Assembly: GCA_963678705.1 (NCBI GenBank)
Contig: OY783223.1
Location: forward strand, 1,984,001-2,048,000
Direction: 5' to 3'
Source: Panorpa germanica
Taxonomy: Eukaryota > Arthropoda > Insecta > Mecoptera > Panorpidae
DNA: 64,000 nt
Under the pieces are notes generated by a model. That model had not been told where the DNA came from. It searched no databases and worked only from the letters and a program-made list of their open reading frames with translations. Every line of letters starts with the position of its first letter. Position 1 is the first letter of the stretch. Below, piece by piece: positions 11,536 through 24,024 of this stretch. The translations under genes were made by a program, and so were the position numbers.

Positions 11536-12210
11536 CAACTTTTTTTTATTTATTTATATTATTATACAACATATTAAGTTTATTGTGTAAAAATTTTAAG
11601 TCGATTGGAGTAAAACTGTCGGAGATATAAAGTTTTAACTTCACCTCTTTGGTCTGGTTTCGTCTTTCTTTGAAACTTTTAAATGCGGTTTCTCACACTT
11701 AGCTTTTTCAGAGTCGGTGCCCTCTCTAGCTCAAAATCTACTGCACCGATCCTTTTGAAATTTGGAACACTCTTTCTTTACATAAATGCGGAGGTAACGC
11801 TGTCGAGTGTTTTTTTATTTTTTAATTTTAACGTACTTTAAAATAACAAAGTTTCTGATTTTTTGCATGAAAAATCGGTATTTTGACTTCTAAGTGCTGT
11901 AAAAAATTGAAAAATCAATAAAAAAAGAAAAACTTGACAGCGTTACCTGCAGAAATTCATCAGCTAACGAAATCATTTTAGTTTTTTGATTTCAAATAAT
12001 CGAGTGATGAGTTATGAGGGACACCGCAATGTTACTTTTTTTTTGTGACGTCAGCGGAGATTCGCTGTCAATGCCTCATTTATTGACATTTATTTATGAA
12101 AATTTCACAAAGTATTCTTTAAATGTTATTTTATCATGTAGTAATTATAGAAATAATTATATACTAACTGTGTCGTCAAAAAACATTATTGAAAATATGC
12201 TTCCTTTTTT
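11536..12210 (+). repeat. Family B repeat, copy 3 (most complete)
   Basis: Contains every block of the family uninterrupted, from AACATATTAAGTTTATTGTG through TTGGAGTAAAACTGTCGGAG and GTGACGTCAGCGGAGATTCG to CTGTGTCGTCAAAAAACATT. About 675 bp; the best reference copy for the family in the window. Confidence 0.75.
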
Positions 12211-12769
12211 TTGGTTTTGACCAAAAATTGATATACACACATATCACGATTTTCACTGTAAAAGAAATTCTTTAAAAAATGATGAGAAATAAAATATAAA
12301 CTTTTATCAAAATAAAAAAAAATCACAGAATTTATAAACGTTTAGTAAAGAAAACTGAAAATTTATGTCGTTTCAAAGCTCATTATCATCTATCTCTTTC
12401 ACACCTATTAGAAGAGTACGATTTTAAAAGAAGATGTGTGATTGTTGTTAGAAAGAGAAAGTATATAATAAATATATAAAATGTGAGAAGGATATATAAG
12501 TAAACTACAGTCGATTTGTTCCCCTACAAATAAAATCTAGATAACGTAATATTCAATCGCAAATATATCTTCATGTTAAATCTGGGAACGGATTCATTTC
12601 CTCTGCGGGGAATAAGATGAATCTCTGCGGGATGCTGTATCCTAGAAGGGTTTATTTGCAGAAGGTTGATACTAGCAAAACATTGAGGTCAGTTCTGATA
12701 GACTTCTTTGTTGATTTACCAAATATGGGAAGAATCACCAGGAAAACAGAAAATTGAATTGATCTATAT
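12211..12769. other. Intergenic, no gene seen
   Basis: No gene or repeat recognised. Confidence 0.4.
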
Positions 12770-13362
12770 TATCCTTATATGTTAGGAGATATTAACAATT
12801 AAAAAAGTCATTTTCCCTCTTTAATTATTAAACATTATAGAACATTATAAAACATGTGACCTCACGGCCGCTATGTTGCTATCTCTTTTATACAACAGAG
12901 CGTAAAAGAGATAGCATATTCATGACAGAACTCTGACAAGTTTACATGTTACCAAGCTCATAAATCTTTGCTATATGTATTTATATATCAAAGTATCAAA
13001 TATTATTTACAGCTATTTTAAGGAACAATAAAATTTCAATATTATGTCTGCCTTAGCAGGGTTAAATAAAATAAAAACTTATTATTCTTTGACTTGACTT
13101 GATTATTTGACTACCAACAGCTACAGAACATTACCACAGCACTGACCTACTCAACAAATAACTGACGTTAAAATTCATTTCACGTCATACAAATATAACC
13201 GACCATTTCTAGCGCTAAAACTACAATTCAAACTTTTAATTGCTATATCTCCGTCAATATTTAGATATTTAATAAAATAGACACACCAATACACATTTAT
13301 TAACATCAATTTCAATCAACAATTAAAAAATCGACCACTAAAAAATGAGTACACAAGCCCAT
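12770..13362 (-). mobile_element. Family A MITE, left-truncated copy with hairpin insert
   Basis: The right end ACACAAGCCCATT is intact; the left terminal repeat is missing. Near 12884-12917 it has the optional hairpin ATCTCTTTTATACAAC with GCGTAAAAGAGAT, shared with the copies at 6110 and 24025. Confidence 0.8.
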
Positions 13363-14646
13363 TGACGGATATATATCTATTTAAAGTTTAAATTTATTTT
13401 GACACTGTAATATTTCGGTCGGTATCTTAGTAGTTGACGTCACGCTCTGAAAATAATATAATAAGTAATGGTATTTATTTTTCGTTTTATATCACGACAT
13501 TACATCAACAGCTGCTATAGCTGTGACGTTTAATTCTGCATCTCTTTTGCACTTCTCTTGTTTAACAGTGATAGTACAGGTTTGCAAATGTTAGTGAGGA
13601 AGGTGATGAAGCAAACGTCGTTAGCTCAAGTTATTTTTTATAAATTTTTACCCTTTTACTATTACAATCGTTAAAAACTTTTATAAAATTGGGAATTGAA
13701 TAAAAATAATTGGGTACTAAGTAAGCGCCTGATTTATTTACAACCATTTTTACACAATAGCAAAGATTCTCACCCAAATGAGTTCAGTATTATAGACTCA
13801 GCTCTAAGTTGATGTGTGAGACATAAATATGAAATAAATCACGTCGAATCACAAAATCCATTAAAACAATGCTCTTCACCTTGTCAATACAATTGACACG
13901 CTAATGTCCTCATCATTTGATCTGCACAGCTCGGGAGCATCATTAGAGCTTACCACTTCATATAGTACCTCAATCAACCACAAGAGGCGCTCTGTCAACG
14001 AGACGCTTATATTGATTTAGTAATTCAAATCGAATGGCATATTCAAGTATTATTTTAATCGTAATTATACCTGCTGTATCTGACAAAATTAACGAACATT
14101 ATAATTTACTAATACCATCTGCTTTACAGCGTGTAGATTGTCTAAAAGTAACTGTTATAGTATATGTTATTATATATGTAAAAGTATTAGAAACAGAAAT
14201 ATTAACCAACGGGCTGTACCGACAGATTTCATGTCATCCAGTGCAAATTTATTACAGACTTATCACAAATTTAGATATTTTATTTATCTTAGATTCGATT
14301 TTATCCATAGTAAATTTATCACAACTTATAGTTCAAATGGTAGAGCGTCCTAATTTGTGACGTTTCTATAACTGCTGCACTTCTATTATAGTCGCATCAA
14401 CTTTATCTTCATTTATATTCCAACTGGTGAAGTGGTTTCGCCATTTGTAGCCAATATAATAGACATTTCATATGAACGATTGTAAGAAACTGAACTCTTT
14501 CATGACAAAAAAATTATACGCATCTTCAATATGAAGGCAAAGTGACTCCAAAATGTTTACTGGGTTCTATCTAGTCTAAATTTGTCTCAGACCACGTTCA
14601 ATTCTGTGTATATTTGATATAGTCCACCAAGATTCGATAAAAATTA
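13363..14646. other. Intergenic, no gene seen
   Basis: Open frames up to 108 codons (14034-14360) have no recognisable motif. A TAGTTCAAATGGTAGAGCG string near 14328 resembles a tRNA A box but lacks a partner B box. Confidence 0.4.
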
Positions 14647-15063
14647 TTGGGCTTGTGTCCTATGTCTTAATTTCTATAAAAGTGTACTATATATTGATAA
14701 AGTGGGTTACTAGAACCTCAAATGTTCAATTATTTTTTAATAACTCCTTATATGTTAAGAGATATTAACAATTAAAAAAGTCATTTTGTCTCTTTAATTA
14801 TTAAAGGGATTCAACGTTGTACACATTCCTAATTCATGATGTGACATCACAACCGCTGCCAACCTTACAGCTCATAAATCTCTACTACATGTCTTTATAT
14901 ATCAAAATATCAAATATTATTTACAGCTATTTCAAGGAACAATAAAATTTCAATATTATGTCTGCCTTAGCAGGGTTAAATAAAATAAAAACTTATTATT
15001 CTTTAATTTGACTTGATTATTTGACTACCAACAGCTACAAAACATTACCACAGCACTGACCTA
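14647..15063 (-). mobile_element. Family A MITE, right-truncated copy
   Basis: Left end GGGCTTGTGTCCTATGTC is present. The match stops at CACAGCACTGACCTA, about two thirds of the way through the unit. Confidence 0.8.
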
Positions 15064-15590
15064 ATCAAAGCAAAAACCAAGCCAAAAAAATTAGAGAAAC
15101 TTTTGGTATTATGTCTATCATTGCATCGTACACCTTAGTTAATTATTATTTAATTAATATTATTAAAATATTTTGGCAAAATTGAATTACTGTACTTAAT
15201 TTCTTTAAAATTATATTGAAACTTGCTAAACAGAGCTAGCAAATTTAAACTTATAGCAGCTTTTAAGTTATGCTCTAAATAACAAAGAAAACGTGTATTT
15301 AAAAAAGCCTTGTTTCATTCTAAGTATTTATACAGAATTCTGCGAAGTAACGCTCAAGTTTTTCTCGAACTCATGGTGCAGGAAAACACAATTACAGAAT
15401 CAGAGATTTTATAACTGTTTTAGTAAAACTGCAAATACAAATAAATTTTGCAATAGATATCAAATTACCAAGTCAATTAAAAAATAGTAAAATATATATG
15501 TTAGCTTTGTTTGAAAGTCAAATGTTGAAACTCAATAATAAAATAATTAATTTAACAGAAATGAAACATCAAATTCTGTTCCTTCAAATA
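15064..15590. other. Intergenic, no gene seen
   Basis: AT-rich, downstream of RpS29. Nothing supported. Confidence 0.4.
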
Positions 15591-15596
15591 TTTATT
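15591..15596 (-). promoter_or_regulatory. Poly(A) signal of RpS29
   Basis: AATAAA on the minus strand, about 100 nt past the RpS29 stop codon. Confidence 0.5.
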
Positions 15597-15694
15597 TTAA
15601 TCACAAACATTGGTGATACAAAATCACATTTACTTTCTGAATAATAATTTAGTTGTTTAACTCCTTCCATCTTCAAAATTGCGATAAGAAGCGC

Positions 15695-16071
15695 CTAATC
15701 CAGCTGCAAATATATACAACATAATGTAAATATTATTGTTAAACAGCAAATACTAATAAAAATCTAATAACGATTAGGTTATGTCATTCTACCTTCTTAA
15801 AACCAATATCATTGGCATACTCTCTGAAGCACTGCCGACAAATATTGAGGCCGTATTTTCTGATAAGACCGTGTTTATTTGAACATGACCGGCTGAAAGA
15901 AATTAACATTAAAATACACGCTGGTAATGGCGATTAGCATGTGCAAAATATTATTTATGCATAACACTAATTTAATCATGAAAGGTCATTATTATATTAA
16001 AAGAATTACCAGGATCTTGATCCTTGCCCGTATTTACGGGGATGGCTGTACCAAATATTAGCAAAACCCAT
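15695..16071 (-). CDS. RpS29: 40S ribosomal protein S29 (uS14), three exons
   Basis: Small-subunit ribosomal protein of the uS14 family, a cytoplasmic component of the 40S head. Coding exons: 16010-16071, 15793-15892 and 15695-15703. Joined, they give exactly 56 residues, the normal length. The start reads [20 protein letters not shown], the middle has the zinc-binding pairs CRSC and CRQC, and the protein ends [14 protein letters not shown]. The last exon contributes only Leu-Asp-stop. Residue 3 is Phe where many animals have His. The upstream region carries a pyrimidine tract (CTTCTTTTCTTCG in the sense direction, near 16100) that could be a 5'-TOP start, an inference. The gene lies 257 bp downstream of the zwilch stop on the same strand. 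Confidence 0.96.
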
Positions 16072-16327
16072 TTTTATTAGATTTTTCACGACTTTTTTTA
16101 CTACAAGAACGCGAAGAAAAGAAGCTTCACATGAAGTTAGAAAAACACGAAAACCGCGAGACTGTAAAGTATTGCCATCTGTGGTCAAATCATATACTAA
16201 TGCAAAAGCCCGGCATATATTTAAATTATCGTTTATTTAAATTAAAAACATATTTAATTATACAATTTTAATTGTTTCAATAATAATAGATGCATTACAT
16301 ATAACATACATATAAATAATATTAATA

Positions 16328-19300
16328 TTACATTTTTATTTTGTCACTAATTTTTAAATAACGGTAACAATGGTAGGGCATAGTTCCTTTTCCACGGGCA
16401 ATTTTCAAATCAAAATCTGAAACAAACAATTTAATTCAATTTGTTATATAGTTTAAATATTAAATATACATTCATTATCTGTCGGAGGTGCCACACAAAA
16501 CTGTATTAAGCTAGACAACAATCTCGAGATTTAAACACAGAAATATCGGAGTTAAATGCGTTATCGAAAAAATATTTATATAAAATATGTAGATTGTTAA
16601 AAATTCTTTTAAATGATATATATGTTCATATACTATAATGAGATTAAGAAATATGTCATACGCTTTTTAAAATCATTACTAATTTTAAATGAAGTGCTCT
16701 ACTTGACAGCAGTGCACCTCTATATCTATCAGACAAAATGTTGCAAATTGTAGAAAAATTGTGTTCTCTACCAGATTTATAATAACTATTTCATCTTGAG
16801 ACAAACTAAGGAAGGAGATTATAAAAGAAAAACTGTTCACAGCAGCCATTTTTTCAAGATGGAGGCCATTAGCACAGCCAAATGAGTCAAGACAAGTTTA
16901 TTTAGCAACTTTTCTTGCAGTTTGTCACATTAACTGATTTATATCTTCGTAGTTGTCGCTAGACTAATCTAATTACCTGAAGGATTATGTAAATTCGGCG
17001 GAAACACACGCCTGGAACAATAGTAATAAGATTCTTCGAAGGCAGCCTTTGGACATTTTGTAATTAATGATATACGCAAGAACGAAGGATCTTTCCTGAA
17101 AACATAATTCGTTTTAAAACAATAAAGTTCACGATTAAATATCTTGTTCTTTACCTTACTTACGCAGAAACAATATTTTTGGCATAATTTTTAGAAAACG
17201 GTATTCTGAGCACGTGTTTTCTCTTGGTAATTAATTCTTTCAACGAGTCTATTGATTCACCTTTAGAACTTTGACCTCCTTGGAATACTACATTCATTAC
17301 TTCCTTAGCAACATTTGTTAATTCGCCTTTAAAAAATATATTTATTTATTATAAAAAACAATTAATATATATCTTTACATCTGTGATATTTACTTGTATT
17401 TAATTCAAAACTTTGCAGAGATAGAAGCAAATGTTCAACAACTGCCTGAAGTTTAGCAAATTGTTTGAATTTATATTCGAATTCAAAAGCGCTGAACCTG
17501 AAACATAAATTTATATTTAAACAATGGGCTTGTGTCCTATGTCTTAATTTCTATAAAAGTGTACTATATATTGATAAAGTGGGTTACTAGAACCTCAAAT
17601 GTTCAATTATTTTTTAATAACTCCTTATATGTTAGGAGATATTAACAATTAAAAAAGTCATTTTATCTCTTTAATTATTAAAGGGATTCAACGTTGCACA
17701 CATTCCAAATGCATGTGACATCACAAACGCTGCCAACCTTACAGCTCATAAATCGCTGCTATATGTATTTATATATCAAAATATCAAATATTATTTACAG
17801 CTATTTCGAGGAACAATAAAATTTCAATATTATGTCTGCCGTAACAGGGTTAAATAAAATAAAAACTTATTATTCTTTGACTTGACTTGATTATTTGACT
17901 ACCAACAGTTACAAAACATTACCATAGAACTGACCGACTCAACAAATAACTGACGTTAAAATGCATTACACGTCATACAAATATGGCCGACCATTTCTAG
18001 CGCTAAAACTACTATTCAAATTTTTAATTGCTATATCTCCGTCAACATTTAGATATTTAATAAAATAGACACGCCAATACACATTTATTAACATCAATTT
18101 CAATCAACAATTGAAAAATCGCACACTAAAAAATGAGGACACAAGCCCATTCAATTCATGAAAGTATAGTTGTCTTATAATTCAAAATTACAATCACCTG
18201 GAGTTTTCAAAAACCTCTGAGGTCTGAGAGTCACTTCGAGCTATTGAAGTGTTAAATCGCAATGTAAGTCTAGGTACCACAGAGACCTTTTTCGAAAGTT
18301 CGGTTTTTATATCAGGACTGAAATTACAAATCATTTAATTTATAACACAAGAACTAATAGTAAATTAATTAATGACACTATACAGCATACATGTTATAAA
18401 GATTTAGCTGATCAGCATCTGCTAGATTACAGACTTTGAAAAGATAAATGTAATCTTGACAAACTTTCTCAATTCCAGCTTCTAGGAGTAATTCCAAGGG
18501 CTGCAACCCTGTTAGACATGGCACAGCCACCCGTTTTGCCATTACATCGCTAATTAGACTACCTAATCGAGTTGGGTTTGAAGGACGAACCTAAAAAGAT
18601 AATGAAATATTAAAAATAATTAAGTTACACATAGTTCCTGCTTAGAAGTTTGTATATTTTATAAAGTTTTATGGAGCTATGGTTAATTTTTACCCATAGG
18701 GAGATATAGACAAACATTGAGAGAGCAAAAAATCGAGATCAGAGTAGATTACCGGAAAAAAAAACCCCTCTGATCAGAGGCGGCCTTTGGGGGTGGCAAG
18801 CAGGGCAACCGCCCGGGGCCTCGCATTTTCGCGCAACTACCCATGTAGAAAAAGTCATTACTATATATGTACTTCAATCTCGCGCCTCGCTCTTTAGAAA
18901 TCCAACTAGAATCACTGCTTATATCTTTTAAGACATTCATGTGCTTGTTAACTTTTATAAAACTTTCAATATAAAATTTTATTTCTCGTCAATTATCATC
19001 AAAACAACTTACTTACAATTTACATAAATTATACAAAGAACAAGTGCCTCGCAATGGCTAAGGCCGCCCCTGCCTCTGATACTTAAACTTAATTTTACTG
19101 AAACGAAAATTGGTGATTTTCAATTTAGAATGGTTTAAATAAAAATACAACCGTTGATTCCTTAAAAGAAAAACAATTCTTAAAAAGGTATTTTTCACAG
19201 GTTTCATGTATATGTATTTTATGAATAGATTTATTTTTCAAGAAGCAATGAAATAGCTCACAAAAAACGTTGTATATTAGGAAAAAGTCGTTTGCGTAAC

Positions 19301-21105
19301 AGGTAACTTTTGTTATGTTAAATAAACCTTAAATAAACGTAACAGTCTTTAGTGGGAAATAAATAAATGTATAATTTTTACGATAGTTACCAAAACTTTA
19401 GTAAGTCCCCTTCCAAGTTCTTGGAAGACATGCTTAAGACAGATCATTAATTCTCTGTATGTTGATGTATCTACAACATATAAAAGAATTATCAATTTGT
19501 ATGAGACAATTATTTTGTCTTAGAAATGCTATGCAATAAGTTTACCCTTTAATAAGGTCCAAAGGTGATCGGTAAAATCATAATTAGGTCGACCTTGTAG
19601 TAATACTTGTGTCATATTGCCATCATCATCGTAATAAGATTCTCCCGATCTACCTCCTTGAGTTAACAGATCTTTTACAAGATCAATGATTGCCCCCTGA
19701 GAAGAACCTTTTCCTGGCATATCTATTTCAAAGAAATAATCACGAGAATCGGATTGTTTCTCTAAAATAATATCATACAACTTTTCTAGAATACATAATT
19801 CGTTCCATAAATTAAGAGCTGCTGAAAATGGGTGACCAATTGTTACTTCTTGAACCTAAAACCAGATAAGAATGTAAATAACTCTGTCAAATATCCAGAG
19901 ATGTGCACAAATAGTTTTCAAAAGTATTTAAATACAAAATAGACCAGGCTCCCAGAGGAGTTTCGTTTGCAAACAGTTTGGGAGCCTGGTCTATTTGGTA
20001 TTTAAATACTTTTGAAAACTATTTTTCCACATCTCTTCAAATATCTATTTAATTACTAAATCATTATTTACAAGTGTTGTAGAGACGTCTAAAAATGCAT
20101 TATCTAAGGTAGCTTTATTCCAAGTCATCTGCAATGCGACACAACCAGTCTCATTACTCTGGTCACTAACCTCAGGAGGAATTGGGGCCGGTCCTATATT
20201 ACCAACGATGTTGTATTGACACCACATTTGAACATCCGTCTAAAATTAAACAATTACACTTATAATTACTTGGAAAAAGGTAAAACAAACACAGTGCATT
20301 CAATCGTACCTTATTTTGAACACCTTTAGATATCCGGGAATGTAATTCCATTATCTTACCTAAGTTAATATCGCCATAGGTTGTGCTGTCCTGTAGTAAT
20401 TTATACAATTATTAAAAATAGAGGAGAAAAGAATGATATTTGTGAAATATAATCTTACTTTGACATATACGAAAGCTCTTGACCACATACCACCATTTTC
20501 TTCGCCTTGACCATACAGTATTCTCTTTTCTGCATCTTCTTCGCAATCAATGAGGCTCCAAACCCAAGTATTTGGAGCTAATTGACGTTTTGTTGTATTT
20601 ATTAAATACGTTTGCATTATTGCTCTGCAAATAAAATTATATACGTGTATTATAAAATATATCAAACACATTATTTGTAATATTTTTCATTTAACAAACC
20701 GAGCTTCAGCTAAAGTTGTTGGCATATAATATTCTTCATTCACCAGCCATAATTTATTATTGTTATATAAAGGTAACACAACTGAGTCATCGAAACCATC
20801 ATCTTCAGCTAAACACTCAAATTTCATAGGAGAACCTGTCAAATCCAGACTTCCAGCTGATTCAATTTTAACTCTAGCAGCTGGTGAAGAATATTTTTCA
20901 TTGGAAGAAAGCTATTACAACAAACATTGAATAATAAATTGTTGTTATTAAATCATATGAAAAATAAAACTATAATAGTTCTTACTGTTTTATAGAAGCA
21001 TCGAAATTCAGGGTAATCTGTATTTGTTATAGACTTTAAATAAGAAGGTATAACATTGGATACAGTATACCCCGAAGGTAATTCTAAAGCATCGGCTTGA
21101 ACCAT
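16328..21105 (-). CDS. Zwilch: Protein zwilch, RZZ kinetochore complex subunit
   Basis: Zwilch joins Rod and ZW10 in the RZZ complex, which recruits dynein and Mad1-Mad2 to unattached kinetochores. Thirteen coding exons: 20986-21105, 20700-20911, 20459-20624, 20310-20390, 20057-20239, 19546-19855, 19391-19470, 18391-18590, 18198-18317, 17394-17497, 17164-17326, 16977-17095, 16328-16416. All junctions are GT-AG and in phase, giving 648 aa (family about 590-640). Diagnostic stretches are LAPNTWVWSLID, CVALQMTWNKATL, LNLWNELCILEKLYDI, STYRELMICLKHVFQELGRG and PLELLLEAGIEKVCQDYI, which follow the order of vertebrate Zwilch. The N-terminus is the least certain part. Intron 5 holds a hAT-type MITE 12 bp past the splice donor region and intron 9 a family A MITE. 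No coding break is seen. Confidence 0.88.
17524..18150 (-). mobile_element. Family A MITE in zwilch intron 9
   Basis: Full-length copy with GGGCTTGTGTCCTATGTC and GAGGACACAAGCCC ends and AT on both sides. It lies wholly between exons 17394-17497 and 18198-18317. Its right end is about 48 bp from the donor of exon 9. Confidence 0.9.
18591..19390. other. Zwilch intron 7
   Basis: 800 bp between exons 7 and 8. It contains a G/C-rich patch near 18765-18830 (GGCGGCCTTTGGGGGTGGC) and a weaker related phrase near 19045-19080 in the same orientation. Together these look like a decayed repeat. No exon was needed here to keep the zwilch frame. Confidence 0.4.
19896..20037. mobile_element. hAT-type MITE forming a near-perfect hairpin, zwilch intron 5
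   Basis: 142 bp starting CAGAGATGTG and ending CACATCTCTT, flanked by an exact 8-bp duplication CAAATATC (19888-19895 and 20038-20045), the hAT signature. The two halves are reverse complements over roughly 60 bp each (for example TATTTAAATAC and AGACCAGGCTCCCA against TGGGAGCCTGGTCT) with a loop of about 20 nt. It is related at its ends to the 694-bp element at 56466-57159. Confidence 0.85.
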
Positions 21106-21399
21106 GACTAAATTTAATAATAAAATATATGTAACCTAATATGAGTACTTATTAATTAAGTCTTTAAATTGATTAAAATGAATACGAATGCTTATGAAAT
21201 TGAAACACTACTAAATACAAAATCACGCAACTGTCAAATTGATTCAAAATCTAACGACATTGCCGAGTACAGCTTCGCGATGCCGAGCAGAGCTTTCCAT
21301 TTGCTAAATGAACTATTAATAGCGCTGTACCAATCTTAGATTGTTCCACAATTAGTATATTATAATTTACCAGCTAAAAGTTATAAAGTTTATAGAACA

Positions 21400-22035
21400 A
21401 TGGGCTTGTGTCCTATGTCTTAATTTCTATAAAAGTGTACTACATATTGATAAAGTGGGTTACTAGAACCTCAAATGTTTAATTATTTTTTAATAACTCC
21501 TTATATGTTAGAAGATATTAACAATTAAAAAAGTCATTTTGTCTCTTTAATTATTAAAGGGATTCAACGTTGTACAAACTCCAAATGCATGTGACATCAC
21601 AATCCTTGTGTAAGGTTACCAACCTTACAGATCATAAATCTCTGCTATATATATTTATATATCAAAATATCAAATATTATTTACAGTTATTTCAAGGAAC
21701 AATAAAATTTCAATATTATGTCTGCCTTAACAGGGTTAAATAAAGTAAAAACTTATTATTCCTTGACTTGACTGGATTGTTTGAGTACCAACAGCTACAA
21801 AACATTACCACAACACTGACCTACTCAACAAATAACTGACATTAAAATGCATTACACGTCATACAAATATGGGCGACCATTTCTAGCGCTAAAACTACAA
21901 TTCAAATTTTTAATTGCTATATCTCCGTCAATATTTAGATATTTAATAAAATAGACACGCCAATACACATTTATTAACATCAATTTCAATCAACAATTGA
22001 AAAATCGACCACTAAAAAATGAGGACACAAGCCCA
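21400..22035 (-). mobile_element. Family A MITE between zwilch and the alpha-tubulin genes
   Basis: Full-length copy, ends GGGCTTGTGTCC and GGACACAAGCCC, AT on each side. It sits between the 5' side of zwilch and the 3' side of the first alpha-tubulin gene. Confidence 0.9.
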
Positions 22036-22057
22036 TTAAGTTATATTTTAGGTAATT

Positions 22058-22063
22058 TTTATT
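22058..22063 (-). promoter_or_regulatory. Candidate poly(A) signal, alpha-tubulin copy 1
   Basis: AATAAA on the minus strand about 135 nt downstream of the stop. Confidence 0.4.
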
Positions 22064-22197
22064 CACATTAGTTTTGAATATCTAATATATTTTCTTATGT
22101 TTATACAATGATTAAACTCTACAATTTAAAAACTACAAATTTTGATAACATCCTTTTTTTACAAATAACGAACACAATAAAGGTACACGAAGAAATA

Positions 22198-23688
22198 CTA
22201 ATATTCAATTTCATTCATCCCTGTATCCAAAGTATCTACTGAGTCAGCTCCAACTTCTTCATAATCCTTTTCTAAAGTCGCTAGATCTTCTCGTGCTTCC
22301 ATAAATTCACCTTCTTCCATACCTTCACTGACGTACCAATGTACAAATGCGCGTTTGGCATACATCAAATCAAATTTATGATCCAATCTAGCCCAAGCTT
22401 CTGCAATAGCTGTTGTGTTGGCCAACATGCAAACTGCCCGTTGAACTTTTCCTAAATCTCCACCAGGAACTACTGTTGGGGGTTGATAGTTAATCCCTAT
22501 TTTAAATCCTGTTGGACACCAATCTACGAACTTGATTGTATGGTGACTTTTTATAACGCTTATCGCACTATTCACATCTTTTGGTACAACATCGCCTCGG
22601 TACAACATGCAGCAAGCCATATATTTACCATTTTGTGGGTTGCATTTCACCATATGGTTTGATCTCTCGAAACATGACGCTGTAATTTCTGCTACTGACA
22701 GTTGTCCATGAAATGCTTTGTCTATTGAAATAATAGGAGCATAGCTAGCTAGTGGAAAATGTATACGAGGATAAGGCACAAGATTAGTTTGAAATTCATT
22801 CAAGTCCACATTCAAAGCGCCATCAAATCTTAACGAAGCAGTTATCGACGAAACTATTTGTCCAATCAATCTATTTAAGTTGCAGTATGTTGGTCGATCG
22901 ATTGCTAAATTAAATCTACTAACTTCATATATAGCTTCATTATCCACCATAAATGCAACATTTGAGTGCTCCAATGTTGTATGCGTTGCTAATATTGTAT
23001 TATAAGGTTCAACAACAGCTGTAGAAACTTGTGGAGCAGGATATATAGCAAATTCCAATTTACATTGCTTAGGATAATCAATTGATAGTCGTTCCATTAG
23101 TAAAGATGCAAACCCTGATCCAGTACCACCACCAACAGAATGAAACAATAAAAATCCTTGTAAACCAACACATTGCTCTGAGAGTTTTCTGAGACGGTCT
23201 AATACACATTCTATTATTTCTTTTCCAATTGTGTAATGTCCGCGGGCGTAATTATTAGCAGCATCTTCTTTTCCAGTTATTAAGCAATCGGGATGGAACA
23301 ATTGGCGGTAAATTCCGGTGCGCACTTCATCTGTAAATAACAAGTTATGTAGTAAACTACTAAGAACATCTTAGTACCAACTTAATAATAAAACTACTAA
23401 CCAATTACTGTAGGTTCCAAATCAATCATTACAGCTCTAGGTACATGTTTCCCAGTTTTGTATAAGTGGAAGAAGGTGTTAAAAGATTCATCAATACATT
23501 TCCCAGATGCTATTTTGCCATCGTGTTCAATACCATGTTCTAAACAGTACAATTCCCAGCATGCATTTCCAATTTGAACTCCCCCCTGACCAATATGAAC
23601 AGATAAACATTCACGCTGTAACAAATTTCATATCAGTTAGAAAATTAATAGAAAATATAAAAAAAATTATAAAAGAAATACATACCAT
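22198..23688 (-). CDS. Alpha-tubulin, divergent paralogue 1
   Basis: Alpha subunit of the microtubule heterodimer. Exons: 23686-23688 (the ATG alone), 23402-23615 and 22198-23330, giving 449 aa. Visible hallmarks: MREC start, GQGGVQIGN, the tubulin signature GGGTGSG, the catalytic loop [11 protein letters not shown] with Glu254, and a C-terminal Tyr (NEIEY). Lys40, the luminal acetylation site, is kept (SGK), but the loop after it is shortened (CIDESF instead of the usual TIGGGDDSF). Many otherwise conserved positions differ ([17 protein letters not shown]), and the acidic tail is short and unusual ([15 protein letters not shown]). It resembles tissue-restricted rather than housekeeping alpha-tubulins. 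The tandem partner at 25283 has the same intron sites. Confidence 0.95.
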
Positions 23689-24024
23689 TTTGATTTTGGA
23701 TAAATATTAAGGTTTACAAATAATTTTGATGATTTAAAAAAACTGTGTTTTACGACGCTGATAATGAAGCGTCTTAAACTACCAAATATTTTTGAAATTA
23801 CATTATTTGAAAAACAAAAATAAAGGACATCTTGATTTAAAATATTTTTGCTTTATAATTGGACGTACGTTTGACCAATAGGATCACAACTTTGTTAAAG
23901 TTGTCTTACTATTGTTAAATTACTATTCCAGTTATTCATTTGTTAGGACGGCCCAGGACGGCCTAAAATGTCAACCGCATTCATTTGATGATGGTATAAC
24001 ATGCGTAGAGGGGCAGAAAATTGA
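23689..24024. other. Promoter-side region of alpha-tubulin copy 1
   Basis: 336 bp upstream of the ATG exon, up to a family A element. No TATA box or other site can be named with confidence. Confidence 0.4.

Noticed and set aside
14325-14400. A-box-like TAGTTCAAATGGTAGAGCG
   Set aside because: No B box within tRNA or SINE distance and no cloverleaf.
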